From Nocardiopsis ansamitocini (lineage in GTDB: Bacteria > Actinomycetota > Actinomycetes > Streptosporangiales > Streptosporangiaceae), in contig NZ_BSQG01000012.1 of NCBI RefSeq assembly GCF_030268225.1, forward strand, positions 62,001 to 126,000: DNA of 64,000 nt, read 5' to 3'. Both the position numbers and the translations under genes were made by a program. Positions 43,555-52,802 of the stretch are shown in pieces. Within the stretch, counting starts at the first letter, position 1; each line of letters starts with the position of its first letter. A model generated the notes under the pieces. It saw only the letters and a program-made list of their open reading frames with translations, searched no databases and was not told the origin of the DNA.

Positions 43555-44414
43555 TGTCCGGGCGTCCACCGGTCGGCGTCCTGCGCGGGGGGCCGCCGGG
43601 GTGGCTGGCGGCTGCCCCCGCGCTCCTGGTCGCCGCCCTGTTCTGCGGCTACCCCGTCGCCGTCATGGTCGCCAATTCCTTCGGTGTCGGCCAGGCCCCG
43701 GCCGACACCGGCCCGACACTCGACCACTACCTGAACGCGTTCGCCTCGTCCGCGGTGCGCGGCGCCCTCATCGCCTCGGTCATCGTGGCCGGCGGGTCGG
43801 TTCTGCTGACCCTGGGGATCGCGATCCCGGTCGTGCTGCGTCTGGCGCGGGACAACCGCGCCGGACGCGGGACGGTGCTCGCCGACGCGTTGCTGACCCT
43901 GCCGATCGCACTGCCCGGCATCATCATCGGCTTCTTCGCGATCGTGCTGACCGGGCGCACCGGTCTGCTCGGACTGGCCTGGGACGGATTCTCCGGGCTG
44001 GCCTACACTCTTCCGGGCCTGCTCGTCGCCTACATCTACTTCGCCATCCCCCGCGTTCTCGGTCCGCTTCGCGGCGCTGCCGAAACACTCGACCCCGGTC
44101 TGGCCGACAGCGCCCGCACCCTCGGCGCCTCCCGCATACGGGTGTTCTGCACGATCACCCTGCCGCTGCTACTTCCGGCCGCGATCGAGGTCGGCGGAAC
44201 CGCCATGGCGGTGGCCCTGGGGGGATACGGAACGGTGGCGACCCTCTCGGAAGGGGTCCGCCTGCTGCCGTTGAACGTCGTCAACGAGTTGACCACCGGA
44301 TACCGGCTCGCCTCCTCCTCCGCACTCGCCGTTCTCCTCGCGTGCCTGTCCGTCCTGGCGCTGGTGGCGGGCCGGGTCCTGTCCCGCACCGTGCGAAAGG
44401 GGTTCCTGTCGTGA
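43554..44414 (+). CDS. ABC transporter permease, first subunit
   Basis: A 286-residue inner-membrane protein with about six helices and the BPD-transport EAA loop (AAETLDPGLADSARTLGASRIRVF, with the conserved Gly in LGAS). It couples to the ATPase encoded two genes downstream. The start ATG shares a base with the stop of the binding protein, and its own stop overlaps the GTG of the next permease (GTGA). Confidence 0.9.
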   Translation: MSGRPPVGVLRGGPPGWLAAAPALLVAALFCGYPVAVMVANSFGVGQAPADTGPTLDHYLNAFASSAVRGALIASVIVAGGSVLLTLGIAIPVVLRLARDNRAGRGTVLADALLTLPIALPGIIIGFFAIVLTGRTGLLGLAWDGFSGLAYTLPGLLVAYIYFAIPRVLGPLRGAAETLDPGLADSARTLGASRIRVFCTITLPLLLPAAIEVGGTAMAVALGGYGTVATLSEGVRLLPLNVVNELTTGYRLASSSALAVLLACLSVLALVAGRVLSRTVRKGFLS

Positions 44415-45160
44415 CGCGAATCGTTCTGGCCTTCGTCGTCGCGCCGATTCTGGCCACCCTGGTCGCCGCGACGAGCGTGGACTTCTCCCGAGGGCCCTGG
44501 GGCGGGGGCTTCACCCTCGACTGGTTCGCTGCGGCCTGGCCCGCGCTCGCCCCGGTGATCGGCCGCAGCCTGGCCGTGGCGACCCTGGTCGTCGTGCTCA
44601 ACCTGTGTCTGGGCGGCCCTCTGGCGTGGTGGGTGGCCCGGTTCCCCTCCCCGGCCACCCGGCTGACCGGCTACCTGGTGAACGTACCGCTGGCGGTGCC
44701 CGGTATCGCCCTCAGCGTCGCACTCATCGGGACCTATCCGATGCTGCGCCCCAGTGGGGCCCTGCTCGTTCTGGGACATCTCGTCTTCACCCTGCCGTTC
44801 ACCCTCGCCGCCCTGGTAGCCGCGCTGGCCGATGAGGAACTGCGGACCAACGAGAGCGTCGCGCGCAGCCTGGGCGCGGGCAACGCGCGCGTGCTGTGGA
44901 CGATCACCGCACCGACCTGCCTCATCGCAATCACCCAGGCGGTGACGATGGTGTTCGCCCTGTCGTTCGGCGAGTTCAACATCAGCTTCTTCGTCAATCC
45001 GCCGGCAACCCCCATGGCGCCCTTCGCACTGTTCGACGCCTACGCCACCCAGCGGCTCGAACCGGCTTCCGCGCAGTCGCTGATCTTCATCGCCTTTGTC
45101 GCCCCGGTACTGACCGCAATCGTCCTGACCCGCCGCTGGGCACCGAGGAGAACCCGTTGA
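44411..45160 (+). CDS. ABC transporter permease, second subunit
   Basis: A 249-residue membrane protein with about six helices and its own EAA loop (ELRTNESVARSLGAGNARVLWTI). It starts at GTG 44411 and its stop overlaps the TTG start of the ATPase, so synthesis is coupled. It forms the heterodimeric membrane channel with the preceding permease. Confidence 0.9.
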   Translation: MTRIVLAFVVAPILATLVAATSVDFSRGPWGGGFTLDWFAAAWPALAPVIGRSLAVATLVVVLNLCLGGPLAWWVARFPSPATRLTGYLVNVPLAVPGIALSVALIGTYPMLRPSGALLVLGHLVFTLPFTLAALVAALADEELRTNESVARSLGAGNARVLWTITAPTCLIAITQAVTMVFALSFGEFNISFFVNPPATPMAPFALFDAYATQRLEPASAQSLIFIAFVAPVLTAIVLTRRWAPRRTR

Positions 45161-46239
45161 CCAGTCCGCACTCCCCTGTCCCGTCCTCCCGAGGTGCCGG
45201 GCTCACCGTGCACGATCTCACTGTCCGCTACGGCTCGACGACCGCGGCCGCAAATGTCAGCCTCGACGTCGCACCGGCAGAGACGGTCGCCGTCATCGGC
45301 CCCTCTGGCTGCGGCAAGAGCAGCACCCTCAGAGCCGTGGCCGGTCTGGCCCCGGTCGCCGAGGGCAGGATCACGCTCGCGGGCCGCGACATCACCGCTC
45401 TCGCCGCCGCCCGGCGCAACATCGGACTGGTCCCGCAGAACTACGCCGTCTTTCCGCACATGAGCGTCGCCGGCAATATCGGGTACGGGCTGCGGGCCAG
45501 GAGAACGCCGGAACCCCTGCGACGCGAGCGCGTCCGGGCGATGCTCGATCTGACCCGGCTCGAAGAGCTGGCAGACCGCCGTCCCGACCAGCTTTCGGGA
45601 GGCCAGCGCCAGCGCGTGGCTCTTGCCCGGGCGCTGGCGATCGAACCCGACGTCCTGCTGTTGGACGAGCCCTTGGCCGCCCTGGACCCGCAGCTGCGCG
45701 GCGGCCTGCGCAGAGAACTGGCCGCCATGCTCTCCGCAACCGAGTGCGCCACTCTGATCGTCACCCACGACCAGCACGAGGCCCTTTCCCTGGGCTCGCG
45801 GATCGCGATCCTGCGGGACGGACACCTGGTGCAGTTCGACACCCCTCAGGTCCTGTGGAACGACCCGGCAGACGCATTCGTCGCCGACTTCCTGGCCAAC
45901 GCCCTGCTCCTGGACGTGCACCGGAACCACGACCACGTACTCGCCCTCGACGGACGGTGGCGGATCCCCCTCGGACAGCTCGCTGTCCGCCCCACCGGCC
46001 ACGGCGTCTCCCGGCTGCTGTTGCGCCGGGACAGCTTCACCGTCACCGACACCGCCGACGAGGCGGCCCTGGAGGCCGAGGTGACGCACTCGGAGTTCGC
46101 CGGGGACTCCGTGCAGCTGACGGTGCGTGCCGCCGGGACGACCATGAGCCTGCGCGTCGCCCCCGACGCACGGATCGGGCGCACCGTGGGCCTTTCCGTC
46201 GCCGGCGGCGCGGCGACGCTGCTGTCGCCCACGGCCTGA
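45157..46239 (+). CDS. ABC transporter ATP-binding protein (PotA/FbpC type)
   Basis: A 360-residue ATPase with Walker A GPSGCGKSS, Q-loop LVPQNYAVFPHM, signature LSGGQRQRVALARAL, Walker B VLLLDEPLAALD, H-loop IVTHDQHEA and a C-terminal TOBE-like domain (about residues 260-360). This layout is that of importers for polyamines, ferric iron or phosphonates. TTG 45157 overlaps the permease stop (TTGA). It drives uptake of the ligand captured by the lipoprotein at 42517. Confidence 0.92.
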   Translation: MTSPHSPVPSSRGAGLTVHDLTVRYGSTTAAANVSLDVAPAETVAVIGPSGCGKSSTLRAVAGLAPVAEGRITLAGRDITALAAARRNIGLVPQNYAVFPHMSVAGNIGYGLRARRTPEPLRRERVRAMLDLTRLEELADRRPDQLSGGQRQRVALARALAIEPDVLLLDEPLAALDPQLRGGLRRELAAMLSATECATLIVTHDQHEALSLGSRIAILRDGHLVQFDTPQVLWNDPADAFVADFLANALLLDVHRNHDHVLALDGRWRIPLGQLAVRPTGHGVSRLLLRRDSFTVTDTADEAALEAEVTHSEFAGDSVQLTVRAAGTTMSLRVAPDARIGRTVGLSVAGGAATLLSPTA

Positions 46240-46280
46240 CCCCCATCACCACCACGTAGCAAGGAAAGGACGGGGCGACC

Positions 46281-47060
46281 ATGCTCCAGCTCGAAATCCT
46301 GGGCTCCAACGCGACAGCGCCCACCAAGGAAGGCGCCGCATCCTCCTACCTGGTCCGCAGCCGCACCGGTGTGGTGCTCGTGGACGCGGGCCCCGGTTCG
46401 CTGCTGGCCTACTGCGCACGGCACGATCTGGCCGAGCTGCGCGCAATCGTCGTGACGCACCTGCACGCCGACCACAGTCTGGACCTGATGGCCTGGGCCT
46501 ACCGGTGGACGTTCCCCGAGGTGCTGCCCCGGATCCCGTTGTTCTTTCCCGAGGGCGAGCGGGGCCGGCTGGAGGCGTTCGACGCGGTGTTCGCCATCCC
46601 CACCCTGCCCACCATGAACAGCCCCATCACCCAGTCATGGGATCTGCACGAACTTCCCCGGGACGGGACGACCGTGCACGAGATCGACGGGCTCCGGCTG
46701 CGTTCGTTCGCCGCCCACCACAGCGTGCCCTCGGCCGCGCTGCGCTTCACGTCCCCGTCGGGCCGGGTCCTGGCGTTCTCCTCCGACACCGGTTACTGCG
46801 CACCGGTGGTCGAGGCCGCCCGTGACGCCGACGTCTTCGTCTGCGAGGCCACCTATCTGGAAGCCGACGAGCAAGCGCTGCGCGGGCACGGGCACCTCAC
46901 TGCCCGGCTGGCCGGGGGGCTCGCCGCGGAGGCCGGCTCCGAACACCTCGTGATGAGCCATTTCTCCAGCCCCACCATGTGGGACGAGGGGGTACGCCAC
47001 GCACGGGAGGCGTTCGACGGACGGATCAGCGTGGCCGTTCCCGGCAGCGTCTTCGACTGA
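46281..47060 (+). CDS. Metallo-beta-lactamase-fold hydrolase
   Basis: A 259-residue MBL-fold protein with GVVLVDAGPGSLL, the metal motif THLHADHSLD, a further His in FAAHHSVPSAALRF, FSSDTGYCAPVVEAARDADVFVCEATY and the last His in HLVMSHFSS. The pattern belongs to the RNase Z/PhnP/phosphodiesterase branch rather than the lactamases. The gene starts 41 nt after the ATPase stop with AAGGAAAGG upstream, so it is probably the last gene of the importer operon. It may hydrolyse a cyclic phosphate or other ester brought in by the transporter; this is inference. Confidence 0.85.
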   Translation: MLQLEILGSNATAPTKEGAASSYLVRSRTGVVLVDAGPGSLLAYCARHDLAELRAIVVTHLHADHSLDLMAWAYRWTFPEVLPRIPLFFPEGERGRLEAFDAVFAIPTLPTMNSPITQSWDLHELPRDGTTVHEIDGLRLRSFAAHHSVPSAALRFTSPSGRVLAFSSDTGYCAPVVEAARDADVFVCEATYLEADEQALRGHGHLTARLAGGLAAEAGSEHLVMSHFSSPTMWDEGVRHAREAFDGRISVAVPGSVFD

Positions 47061-47309
47061 CATTCATAGGAGCATCCCGGAACAGCCACAGCGCCCCCCT
47101 GCTTCCCTCGGGACGGTCGAACCGGGCCCCGTCCATCCGGGCCGGGCCCCTGCCCGCCGGGGCCGCTCCGCGGCCTGCTCGCACGGGTCAGGTGTGCTTC
47201 TTTTTCCACTGGGAATAGGAAAGGATGTTTTCCCATGTAAAGACACCCAGCGATGCGCCAGTACGTCTGCGACCAGTCGGACACACGGCAGCGCTTGGGG
47301 GAGGAGCAC

Positions 47310-47705
47310 ATGACGGCTGACCACACCCAGGAGACCCCGGACGCGGCCGGGGTCGACCGACACCGACAACTCGAAGAAGAGGTCGCCAGCCTCACCACTG
47401 CCCTGCACAGTCGTACAGTCATCGATCAGGCCATCGGCATCACCATGCAGGCGCGCGGGTGCAACGCGGAGGACGCATGGAAGATCATCACCTCCGCCTC
47501 GCAACATGCCAACATCAAGGTCCGTGACATCGCCCAGGCGCTGACAGCCAGCGCCGCGAGTCCTGTACCGCTGAACACCACGCGTTCCACGAGGGTCGCG
47601 CTGATGGCCGTGCTGGGCACCAGCCAGCTCGCTTCCTCCCAACATCCCCCGCCCACCCCTCCTCCGGGCAAGGAGCGGCCCCCGGGAAACAGGCCGCCCC
47701 GGTAG
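47310..47705 (+). CDS. ANTAR-domain protein (RNA-binding antiterminator type)
   Basis: A 131-residue protein with an N-terminal helical region (HRQLEEEVASLTTALHSRTVIDQAIGI, a likely coiled coil) and an ANTAR core: IDQAIGITMQARGCNAEDAWKII and SQHANIKVRDIAQAL. ANTAR domains bind tandem hairpins in nascent RNA and prevent termination. Unlike most, it lacks a receiver or GAF domain, so it is a short form. ATG 47310 follows GGGGGAGGAG. The Pro-rich tail (HPPPTPPPGKERPPG) is disordered. No obvious target hairpin pair is next to it. Confidence 0.85.
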   Translation: MTADHTQETPDAAGVDRHRQLEEEVASLTTALHSRTVIDQAIGITMQARGCNAEDAWKIITSASQHANIKVRDIAQALTASAASPVPLNTTRSTRVALMAVLGTSQLASSQHPPPTPPPGKERPPGNRPPR

Positions 47706-48145
47706 CCACGGGGGACCGCCCGCCCGGTTCGCGACGGCGCCTCGGCCCCCGGTCACCGGGAGCCGCGCCATGACCCCACTGCTGCCCGCCCGGTATCGAG
47801 GAAACGGACCCCGGTGTGCCTGCGATCACGGGGTGACCACAACCACGACGCAAGGAAGCCACACGTTGGCGAAGACCGCCTCGGTACACAACGGGGCGGC
47901 TCTCGCGACGTCGCCGGCCGGCCAGGTGAGCGGACTGGCACGCAAGCACGATCTCGCGGAAGGGGCGCATCCGACCGAGCAGTGGATCGCCGTGAAACAC
48001 GTGCGCGACGCCCGTGCACGACGGGCCTCCCGCGAGGACGCCCGCAACCGCGCGTAGACCGTCGACCGTCCGGAGTTGCGTCCGGCATCCCGGGACAACC
48101 AACCGGAACCGCAGCTCTCATCTGCGGTGATGCGACACTTACGAA
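47706..48145. other. Intergenic region with one doubtful short frame
   Basis: About 440 nt between the ANTAR and GAF/PucR genes. A plus-strand frame (47770-48057, 95 residues ending REDARNRA) exists and its last third has a plausible helical, charged composition (EQWIAVKHVRDARARR), but there is no good Shine-Dalgarno or family match. It could be a small hypothetical gene; no other feature is seen. Confidence 0.35.
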
Positions 48146-50062
48146 ATGTGTGACACCCCCGTGCGCCTCGACGACGCCGCGCAGCGTTCGATTACCGACC
48201 TGTTGACCCGGCTGGAGTCCGGGGAGCAACTCGCGCGCGAGGACGTGCGGTCGGTCCTCGGCCCGGTCGACGAGACCCTTGCAGATCAGGCGCAGCGCAC
48301 GGCCGCACGGATCCGCCGGTTGCGCCGGCGCGACGGCGAGCTCTCCGCACTCATCGCCAGCACCCGCGACCTGGTGGAGGTCCGCGACGTGCAGGCGCTG
48401 CTGAAACGGCTCGTGGACCGGGCCCACGACCTGGTGGGCACCGACGTCACCTACATGTCGGTCTACGACGAGCGCAGCAACGAGCTGTTCGTCCGGGCGA
48501 GCCGGGGCACCGTCTCCAGCCGGTTCCACGGGCTGCGCGTACCGGCGGGCGTGGGGATCGCCAGTCGGGTCGTGCAGACCATGGCCCCCCAATGGACCGC
48601 CGACTACGGGACCGACGACGACTTCGACCGCGACCCGGAGATCGACGCGGCCATCGTCGAGGAACACCTGCGGTCCCTGCTGGGCGTGCCGATGTCGGCG
48701 AACGGGGAGATCCTGGGCGTGCTGTTCGCCGCGGACCGTTCCGCGCGCGCCTTCGCCGGCGACGAGATCGCCCTGCTGACGGCGTTCGCCGACCACGCCG
48801 CCATCATCTTGCACACCGCCCGCCTGTTCTCCGCGGTGACCGAGGCGGCGGACCGCGCCGAGGAGGCCCAGGCCCGCGCCGAACACCACGTCGAGGCGAT
48901 GAGCGCCTCTGCACGGGTGCACGAGCGCCTCACCGCGCTGGTGCTGTCCGGGCACGGACCGCGCGAGGTGGCCGCGACCCTCGCCGAGTCGCTGGGGCGG
49001 GCCGTAGCCATCGCCGATCGGGAGAACCGGCTGGTGGCGGCGACCACCGACGAGGTCGACCGGTGGTGGCGGCAGGGACGGTTGATCGCGCCGGCCGCCG
49101 AGGCGGTCAAACGCAGCCGGGCCTCCGGGCACTGCGCAGACGTGGGGGCGCGAGGGCTGGATGTGGTCTGCGCGGCCATCGCCGGGTCCGCGCTGCTCGG
49201 GCTGCTGCTCGTCGGCGAGGGGCCGACCCCCCTCACCGACGTCGAGCGGCGCACCGTCGAACGTTCCGGGCAGATCGTCGCGCTGTTGACCATGCAGCGC
49301 GACGCGCTGACCGACGCGGAGGAGCGGGTACGGGGCGAACTGGCCCTGGACCTGGTGTCGGGGACCGCCGACATGGCTGCGCTCGAACGCCGGGCCGCGG
49401 TTCGGGGAATCGTCCTGGACCAACCGTGGTCCGGAGTCGCGGTCCCCGCCCCCGACTCCTCCCGCCACCCCCTGCTGCGCACACTCTCCGCGGGGAGTCA
49501 GCCGTGGCTGATCGCCACGCAGAGCGAAGGCGTGAGCGTGCTCGTGCCCAGCGCCGATCCGCGGGCCGCCGCCGTGGAGGTACGGCAGCGCTGGCGCGCG
49601 ACCGGGGGCGGGCCGCTCATCGCCGTGGGTTCCCGGGTCGGGGCGCCCGCGGAGATCGCCGACGTCTTGTCCGAGGCGTGGGAGTGCGCGGCGTTCCTGC
49701 CCGCACTGGGCATGGCCGACGGCGCGTTCCACGTCGACGACTATGCGCCCTACCTGGCCATGTTCGGTACCGACGGCGCCCGGGCCCTGGCCTACGTGGA
49801 GCGGATGATCGGCCCCGTGCTCGCCTGGGACGCCCGCAACCGCACCGGCCTGACCGAGACGGTGGCCGCCTACGCCGACAGTGGAGGCAGCGTCGCACGC
49901 ACCGCGCGGGTCCTGTACGTGCACCCCAACACCGTCAAGCAGCGGCTGGAGCGGGTGACGTCGCTGCTGGGCGGTGAGTGGAAAACCGGGGACCCGCTGT
50001 TCCGCGTCGCCGTGGCCGCCCGGCTGCACCGTCTTCGCTCCACCGCGGATCGGACATGGTGA
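48146..50062 (+). CDS. GAF-domain PucR/CdaR-type transcriptional regulator
   Basis: A 638-residue regulator. A helical N-terminus (about 1-70) leads to a GAF domain (about 75-230, with VGTDVTYMSVYDERSNELFVRASRG and LLGVPMSANGEILGVLFAAD), a middle domain, and a C-terminal PucR helix-turn-helix: LTETVAAYADSGGSVARTARVLYVHPNTVKQRLERV, split over about residues 575-615. Such proteins activate catabolic genes on sensing a ligand. The adjacent operon (HMG-CoA reductase, lyase, transporter) begins 117 nt downstream, and that gap holds a dyad, so it is likely the regulator of that pathway. Confidence 0.9.
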   Translation: MCDTPVRLDDAAQRSITDLLTRLESGEQLAREDVRSVLGPVDETLADQAQRTAARIRRLRRRDGELSALIASTRDLVEVRDVQALLKRLVDRAHDLVGTDVTYMSVYDERSNELFVRASRGTVSSRFHGLRVPAGVGIASRVVQTMAPQWTADYGTDDDFDRDPEIDAAIVEEHLRSLLGVPMSANGEILGVLFAADRSARAFAGDEIALLTAFADHAAIILHTARLFSAVTEAADRAEEAQARAEHHVEAMSASARVHERLTALVLSGHGPREVAATLAESLGRAVAIADRENRLVAATTDEVDRWWRQGRLIAPAAEAVKRSRASGHCADVGARGLDVVCAAIAGSALLGLLLVGEGPTPLTDVERRTVERSGQIVALLTMQRDALTDAEERVRGELALDLVSGTADMAALERRAAVRGIVLDQPWSGVAVPAPDSSRHPLLRTLSAGSQPWLIATQSEGVSVLVPSADPRAAAVEVRQRWRATGGGPLIAVGSRVGAPAEIADVLSEAWECAAFLPALGMADGAFHVDDYAPYLAMFGTDGARALAYVERMIGPVLAWDARNRTGLTETVAAYADSGGSVARTARVLYVHPNTVKQRLERVTSLLGGEWKTGDPLFRVAVAARLHRLRSTADRTW

Positions 50063-50074
50063 GCCCTCGATTGG

Positions 50075-50089
50075 TGTCCGATCCGGACA
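50075..50089 (+). promoter_or_regulatory. Dyad before the HMG-CoA reductase operon
   Basis: TGTCCG-ATC-CGGACA is a perfect 6-3-6 dyad, about 90 nt before the reductase start. A related half site (CGGACATG) occurs at 50051, inside the end of the regulator gene. The pair is a candidate binding region for the GAF/PucR-type regulator. Confidence 0.5.
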
Positions 50090-50179
50090 TGTCGCCTGGA
50101 TCACTCCCACTGCTTACATGGACGGATTCGCAGTGACGCAGCACACATCGCGGCGTCCGTTTCATGGGAGACAGCCACC

Positions 50180-51448
50180 GTGGCCACCAGCAGCAGGTTG
50201 ACCGGTTTTCGCAAGCTCGGCGTTCACGAACGACGCGCGGCCGTCGTGCGGGAGAGCGGCCTGGACCCCGACGTGTTCGCGGCCCTGGACCCGGACGGGC
50301 TGAGCGTGGACGCCGCCGGCCACATGATCGAGAACGTCGTCGGGGTCATGGGCGTCCCCGTGGGGATCGCCACCAACTTCACCGTCAACGGGCGCGACGT
50401 CCTGGTGCCGATGGCCACCGAGGAGCCCTCCGTGGTGGCCGCCGCCAGCAACGCCGCGCGCATCGCGCGCGTCCTGGGCGGTTTCACCACCAGCAGCACC
50501 GGGCCGGTGATGCAGGCACAGATCCAGGTGGTGGACGTGGTCGACCCGCGTGCCGCCCGTCTGCGCGTGCTGGAGGCCCGCGACGAGCTGATCGCCCTGG
50601 CCGCAGCACAGGACCCCAAGCTCGCCGAGGTGGGCGGCGGGGTACTGGACCTGACCGTGCGCATCGTCGAGGCCCCGGCCCACACCTACGTGGTGGCGCA
50701 CCTCGTCGTGGACGTACGTGACGCGATGGGCGCCAACGCGGTCAACACCATGGCCGAGGCGGTGTCGGGGCGGCTCGCCCAGATCGCCGGCGGCCGAGCG
50801 GTCCTTCGCATCCTGACCAACAAGGCCGACCTGCGGTTGAGCAGGGCACGCGCGGTCCTGGACTCCGAAGCCCTGGGCGGACCGGCGATCGTGGCCGACA
50901 TCGTCCACGCCTACCAGTTGGCCGCAGCCGACCCCTACCGCGCGGCCACCCACAACAAGGGCATCATGAACGGCGTGTCCGCCGTGGTGCTGGCAACGGG
51001 CAACGACACCCGCGCCGTGGAGGCGGGCGCCCACTCCCACGCGGTGGGCGCAGCCGGCCACTACGCATCACTGTCCGCCTTCGAGGAGGACGCGGACGGC
51101 AACATCGTGGCGACCCTGGAACTGCCGATGCCGGTGGGCCTGGTCGGCGGAGCCACCAAGACCCATCCCGCGGCGCGTGCCGCCATCGCCGTCACCGAGG
51201 TCACCTCCGCACGCGAACTCGGCGAACTGATCACCGCGGTCGGCCTGGCGCAGAACATCGCCGCGGTGCGGGCCCTGGCAGGAGAAGGCATCCAGCGCGG
51301 GCACATGTCGCTGCACGCCAAGAACCTCGCCCTCGCCGTGGGCGCCCAGGGCGACGAGATCGACCGGGTCGTCGCGGTCCTCATCACGGAGAAGGCGTTC
51401 CGGCACGACCGCGCCGAGGCCGTCCTGGCCGAACTGCGGGAGCACTGA
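50180..51448 (+). CDS. mvaA: Degradative (class II) HMG-CoA reductase
   Basis: A 422-residue enzyme close in length to Pseudomonas mevalonii HMG-CoA reductase (428). The class II motifs are present: RLTGFRKLGVHERR, MATEEPSVVAAASNAAR with the catalytic Glu, THNKGIMNG with Lys, TGNDTRAVEAGAH with Asp and GHMSLHAKN with the C-terminal His. In catabolism it oxidises mevalonate plus CoA to HMG-CoA. The GTG start follows GGGAG. It overlaps the HMG-CoA lyase gene (TGATG), which supports breakdown rather than isoprenoid synthesis, where the reductase would sit with mevalonate kinases. Confidence 0.92.
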   Translation: MATSSRLTGFRKLGVHERRAAVVRESGLDPDVFAALDPDGLSVDAAGHMIENVVGVMGVPVGIATNFTVNGRDVLVPMATEEPSVVAAASNAARIARVLGGFTTSSTGPVMQAQIQVVDVVDPRAARLRVLEARDELIALAAAQDPKLAEVGGGVLDLTVRIVEAPAHTYVVAHLVVDVRDAMGANAVNTMAEAVSGRLAQIAGGRAVLRILTNKADLRLSRARAVLDSEALGGPAIVADIVHAYQLAAADPYRAATHNKGIMNGVSAVVLATGNDTRAVEAGAHSHAVGAAGHYASLSAFEEDADGNIVATLELPMPVGLVGGATKTHPAARAAIAVTEVTSARELGELITAVGLAQNIAAVRALAGEGIQRGHMSLHAKNLALAVGAQGDEIDRVVAVLITEKAFRHDRAEAVLAELREH

Positions 51449-52386
51449 TGGCCCCGGGACTGCCGATGCCCGTACCCCAGGCCGGACTTCCCGACCGCGT
51501 ACGCGTCTACGAGGTGGGGCCGCGCGACGGGCTCCAGGCGGAGGCGGCCGTCCTGGGCGCGGACGTCAAGGTGGAACTGGTCCGGCGCCTGGTGGCCGCC
51601 GGGCTGCGGGCCGTGGAGGTGACGAGTTTCGTCGACCCCGCCCGGGTCCCGCAGATGGCCGACGCCGCAACCGTGCTCGGCGCGCTGGAGCGCACCGACG
51701 GCGTGCGGCACCCGGTGCTCGTCCCCAACCTGCGGGGGCTGGACGACGCACTGGCCGCGGGCGCCGACGAGGTCGCCGTCTTCCTCAGCGTCACCGAATC
51801 GTTCTCCCGGGCGAACCTGGGCCGTTCCCGCACCGAGGCAACGGCCGCGGCCGCACGGGTGGTGGAGCGGGCGGGCAAGGAGGGCATCCCTGTCCGGGGC
51901 TATCTCTCGATGGTCTTCGGCGACCCCTGGGAGGGGCCGGTCCCGGTCGCCGATGCGGTGGCGGCCGCACGCGGACTGCGGGACATGGGGGTGACGTCGA
52001 TCTCCCTGGGCGACACGATCGGTGTCGCCACACCCGGACACGTCAAGGCACTCGTCACCGCGCTGGAGCGCGCAGGGGTCCCGGCGGACGACCTGGCCCT
52101 GCACGCCCACGACACTTACGGGCAGGCGCTCGCCAACGTCTACGCCGCAATCGAATCCGGGGTCAGCGAGTTCGACTCCTCCGTCGGCGGGCTCGGCGGC
52201 TGCCCCTTCGCCCGCACCGCGACCGGCAACCTGGCCACCGAGGACCTCGTGTGGATGCTGCACGGGCTCGGCATCGCGACCGGGGTCGACCTCGACTCCC
52301 TCGTCCACACCAGCACCTGGCTGGCCACGCACCTGGGACGGCCCAGCCCCTCCCGGGTGGTCGCCGCCCTCAGCGAACGGAACTGA
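51448..52386 (+). CDS. mvaB: Hydroxymethylglutaryl-CoA lyase
   Basis: A 312-residue TIM-barrel lyase with VYEVGPRDGLQAE (metal Asp and catalytic Arg-Asp), VEVTSFVDPARVPQMAD, SLGDTIGVATPGHV, LHAHDTYGQALAN (metal His pair) and the mobile-loop Cys in GGLGGCPFARTATGN. It splits HMG-CoA into acetyl-CoA and acetoacetate. One difference from most HMG-CoA lyases is YLSMVFGDPWEG, where the usual text is YVSCVFGCPYEG, so two non-essential Cys are absent. It is coupled to the reductase gene and followed 2 nt later by a small membrane-protein gene. Confidence 0.92.
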   Translation: MAPGLPMPVPQAGLPDRVRVYEVGPRDGLQAEAAVLGADVKVELVRRLVAAGLRAVEVTSFVDPARVPQMADAATVLGALERTDGVRHPVLVPNLRGLDDALAAGADEVAVFLSVTESFSRANLGRSRTEATAAAARVVERAGKEGIPVRGYLSMVFGDPWEGPVPVADAVAAARGLRDMGVTSISLGDTIGVATPGHVKALVTALERAGVPADDLALHAHDTYGQALANVYAAIESGVSEFDSSVGGLGGCPFARTATGNLATEDLVWMLHGLGIATGVDLDSLVHTSTWLATHLGRPSPSRVVAALSERN

Positions 52387-52388
52387 CC

Positions 52389-52802
52389 ATGTCCAACCTG
52401 TTGGAGATCTGGGGCGACACCGTCGACTCCAGACACACCGTCGGCGCGATCGCCCTGGGAATCGGTACCGCCACCCCCCTCTATCTGGGTGCCGACTACT
52501 TCTTCTCCCGAATCGCCGATCCGTCCCTGGCGGGCTCCTACGCCCTGTTGACCGGACTGGCGGGCTGCCTGATCGCCGGATTCATCGGGGCCCGGCTGTT
52601 CGAGCCCAAGCGGGTGGTGACCGAGCAGGACTCGGGCAACGAGGGCCGCGCCGCGGCCATGGACGCCATCGAGGCCGAGTACGGCCCCCTGGGCGACCCC
52701 GCCGAACTGCCCGAGCCCGTCCGGGAAGAGATCCGCGCGCTCGGACTCTACGACGACCTGCGCGCGCAGCACGAACGCCACCTCAAGGAGGCCACCCCAT
52801 GA
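52389..52802 (+). CDS. Small membrane protein, TctB-like subunit candidate
   Basis: A 137-residue protein with two predicted membrane helices (about residues 17-38, TVGAIALGIGTATPLYLGADY, and 47-70, YALLTGLAGCLIAGFIGARLF) and a charged cytoplasmic tail. TctB subunits of tripartite tricarboxylate transporters are usually about 150 residues with four helices, so this would be a divergent or minimal small subunit. Its stop overlaps the start of the large TctA-like permease (ATGA), which supports a joint role. Confidence 0.6.
   Translation: MSNLLEIWGDTVDSRHTVGAIALGIGTATPLYLGADYFFSRIADPSLAGSYALLTGLAGCLIAGFIGARLFEPKRVVTEQDSGNEGRAAAMDAIEAEYGPLGDPAELPEPVREEIRALGLYDDLRAQHERHLKEATP

Noticed and set aside
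47145-47164. GGCCCC/GGGGCC repeat after the MBL-hydrolase gene
   Set aside because: A 6-bp stem in a run of G and C is expected by chance here; the terminator position is plausible but unsupported.
47753-50110. Minus-strand open frame of 785 codons
   Set aside because: Antisense to the GAF/PucR regulator, whose motifs are clear; the composition is that of a shadow frame.
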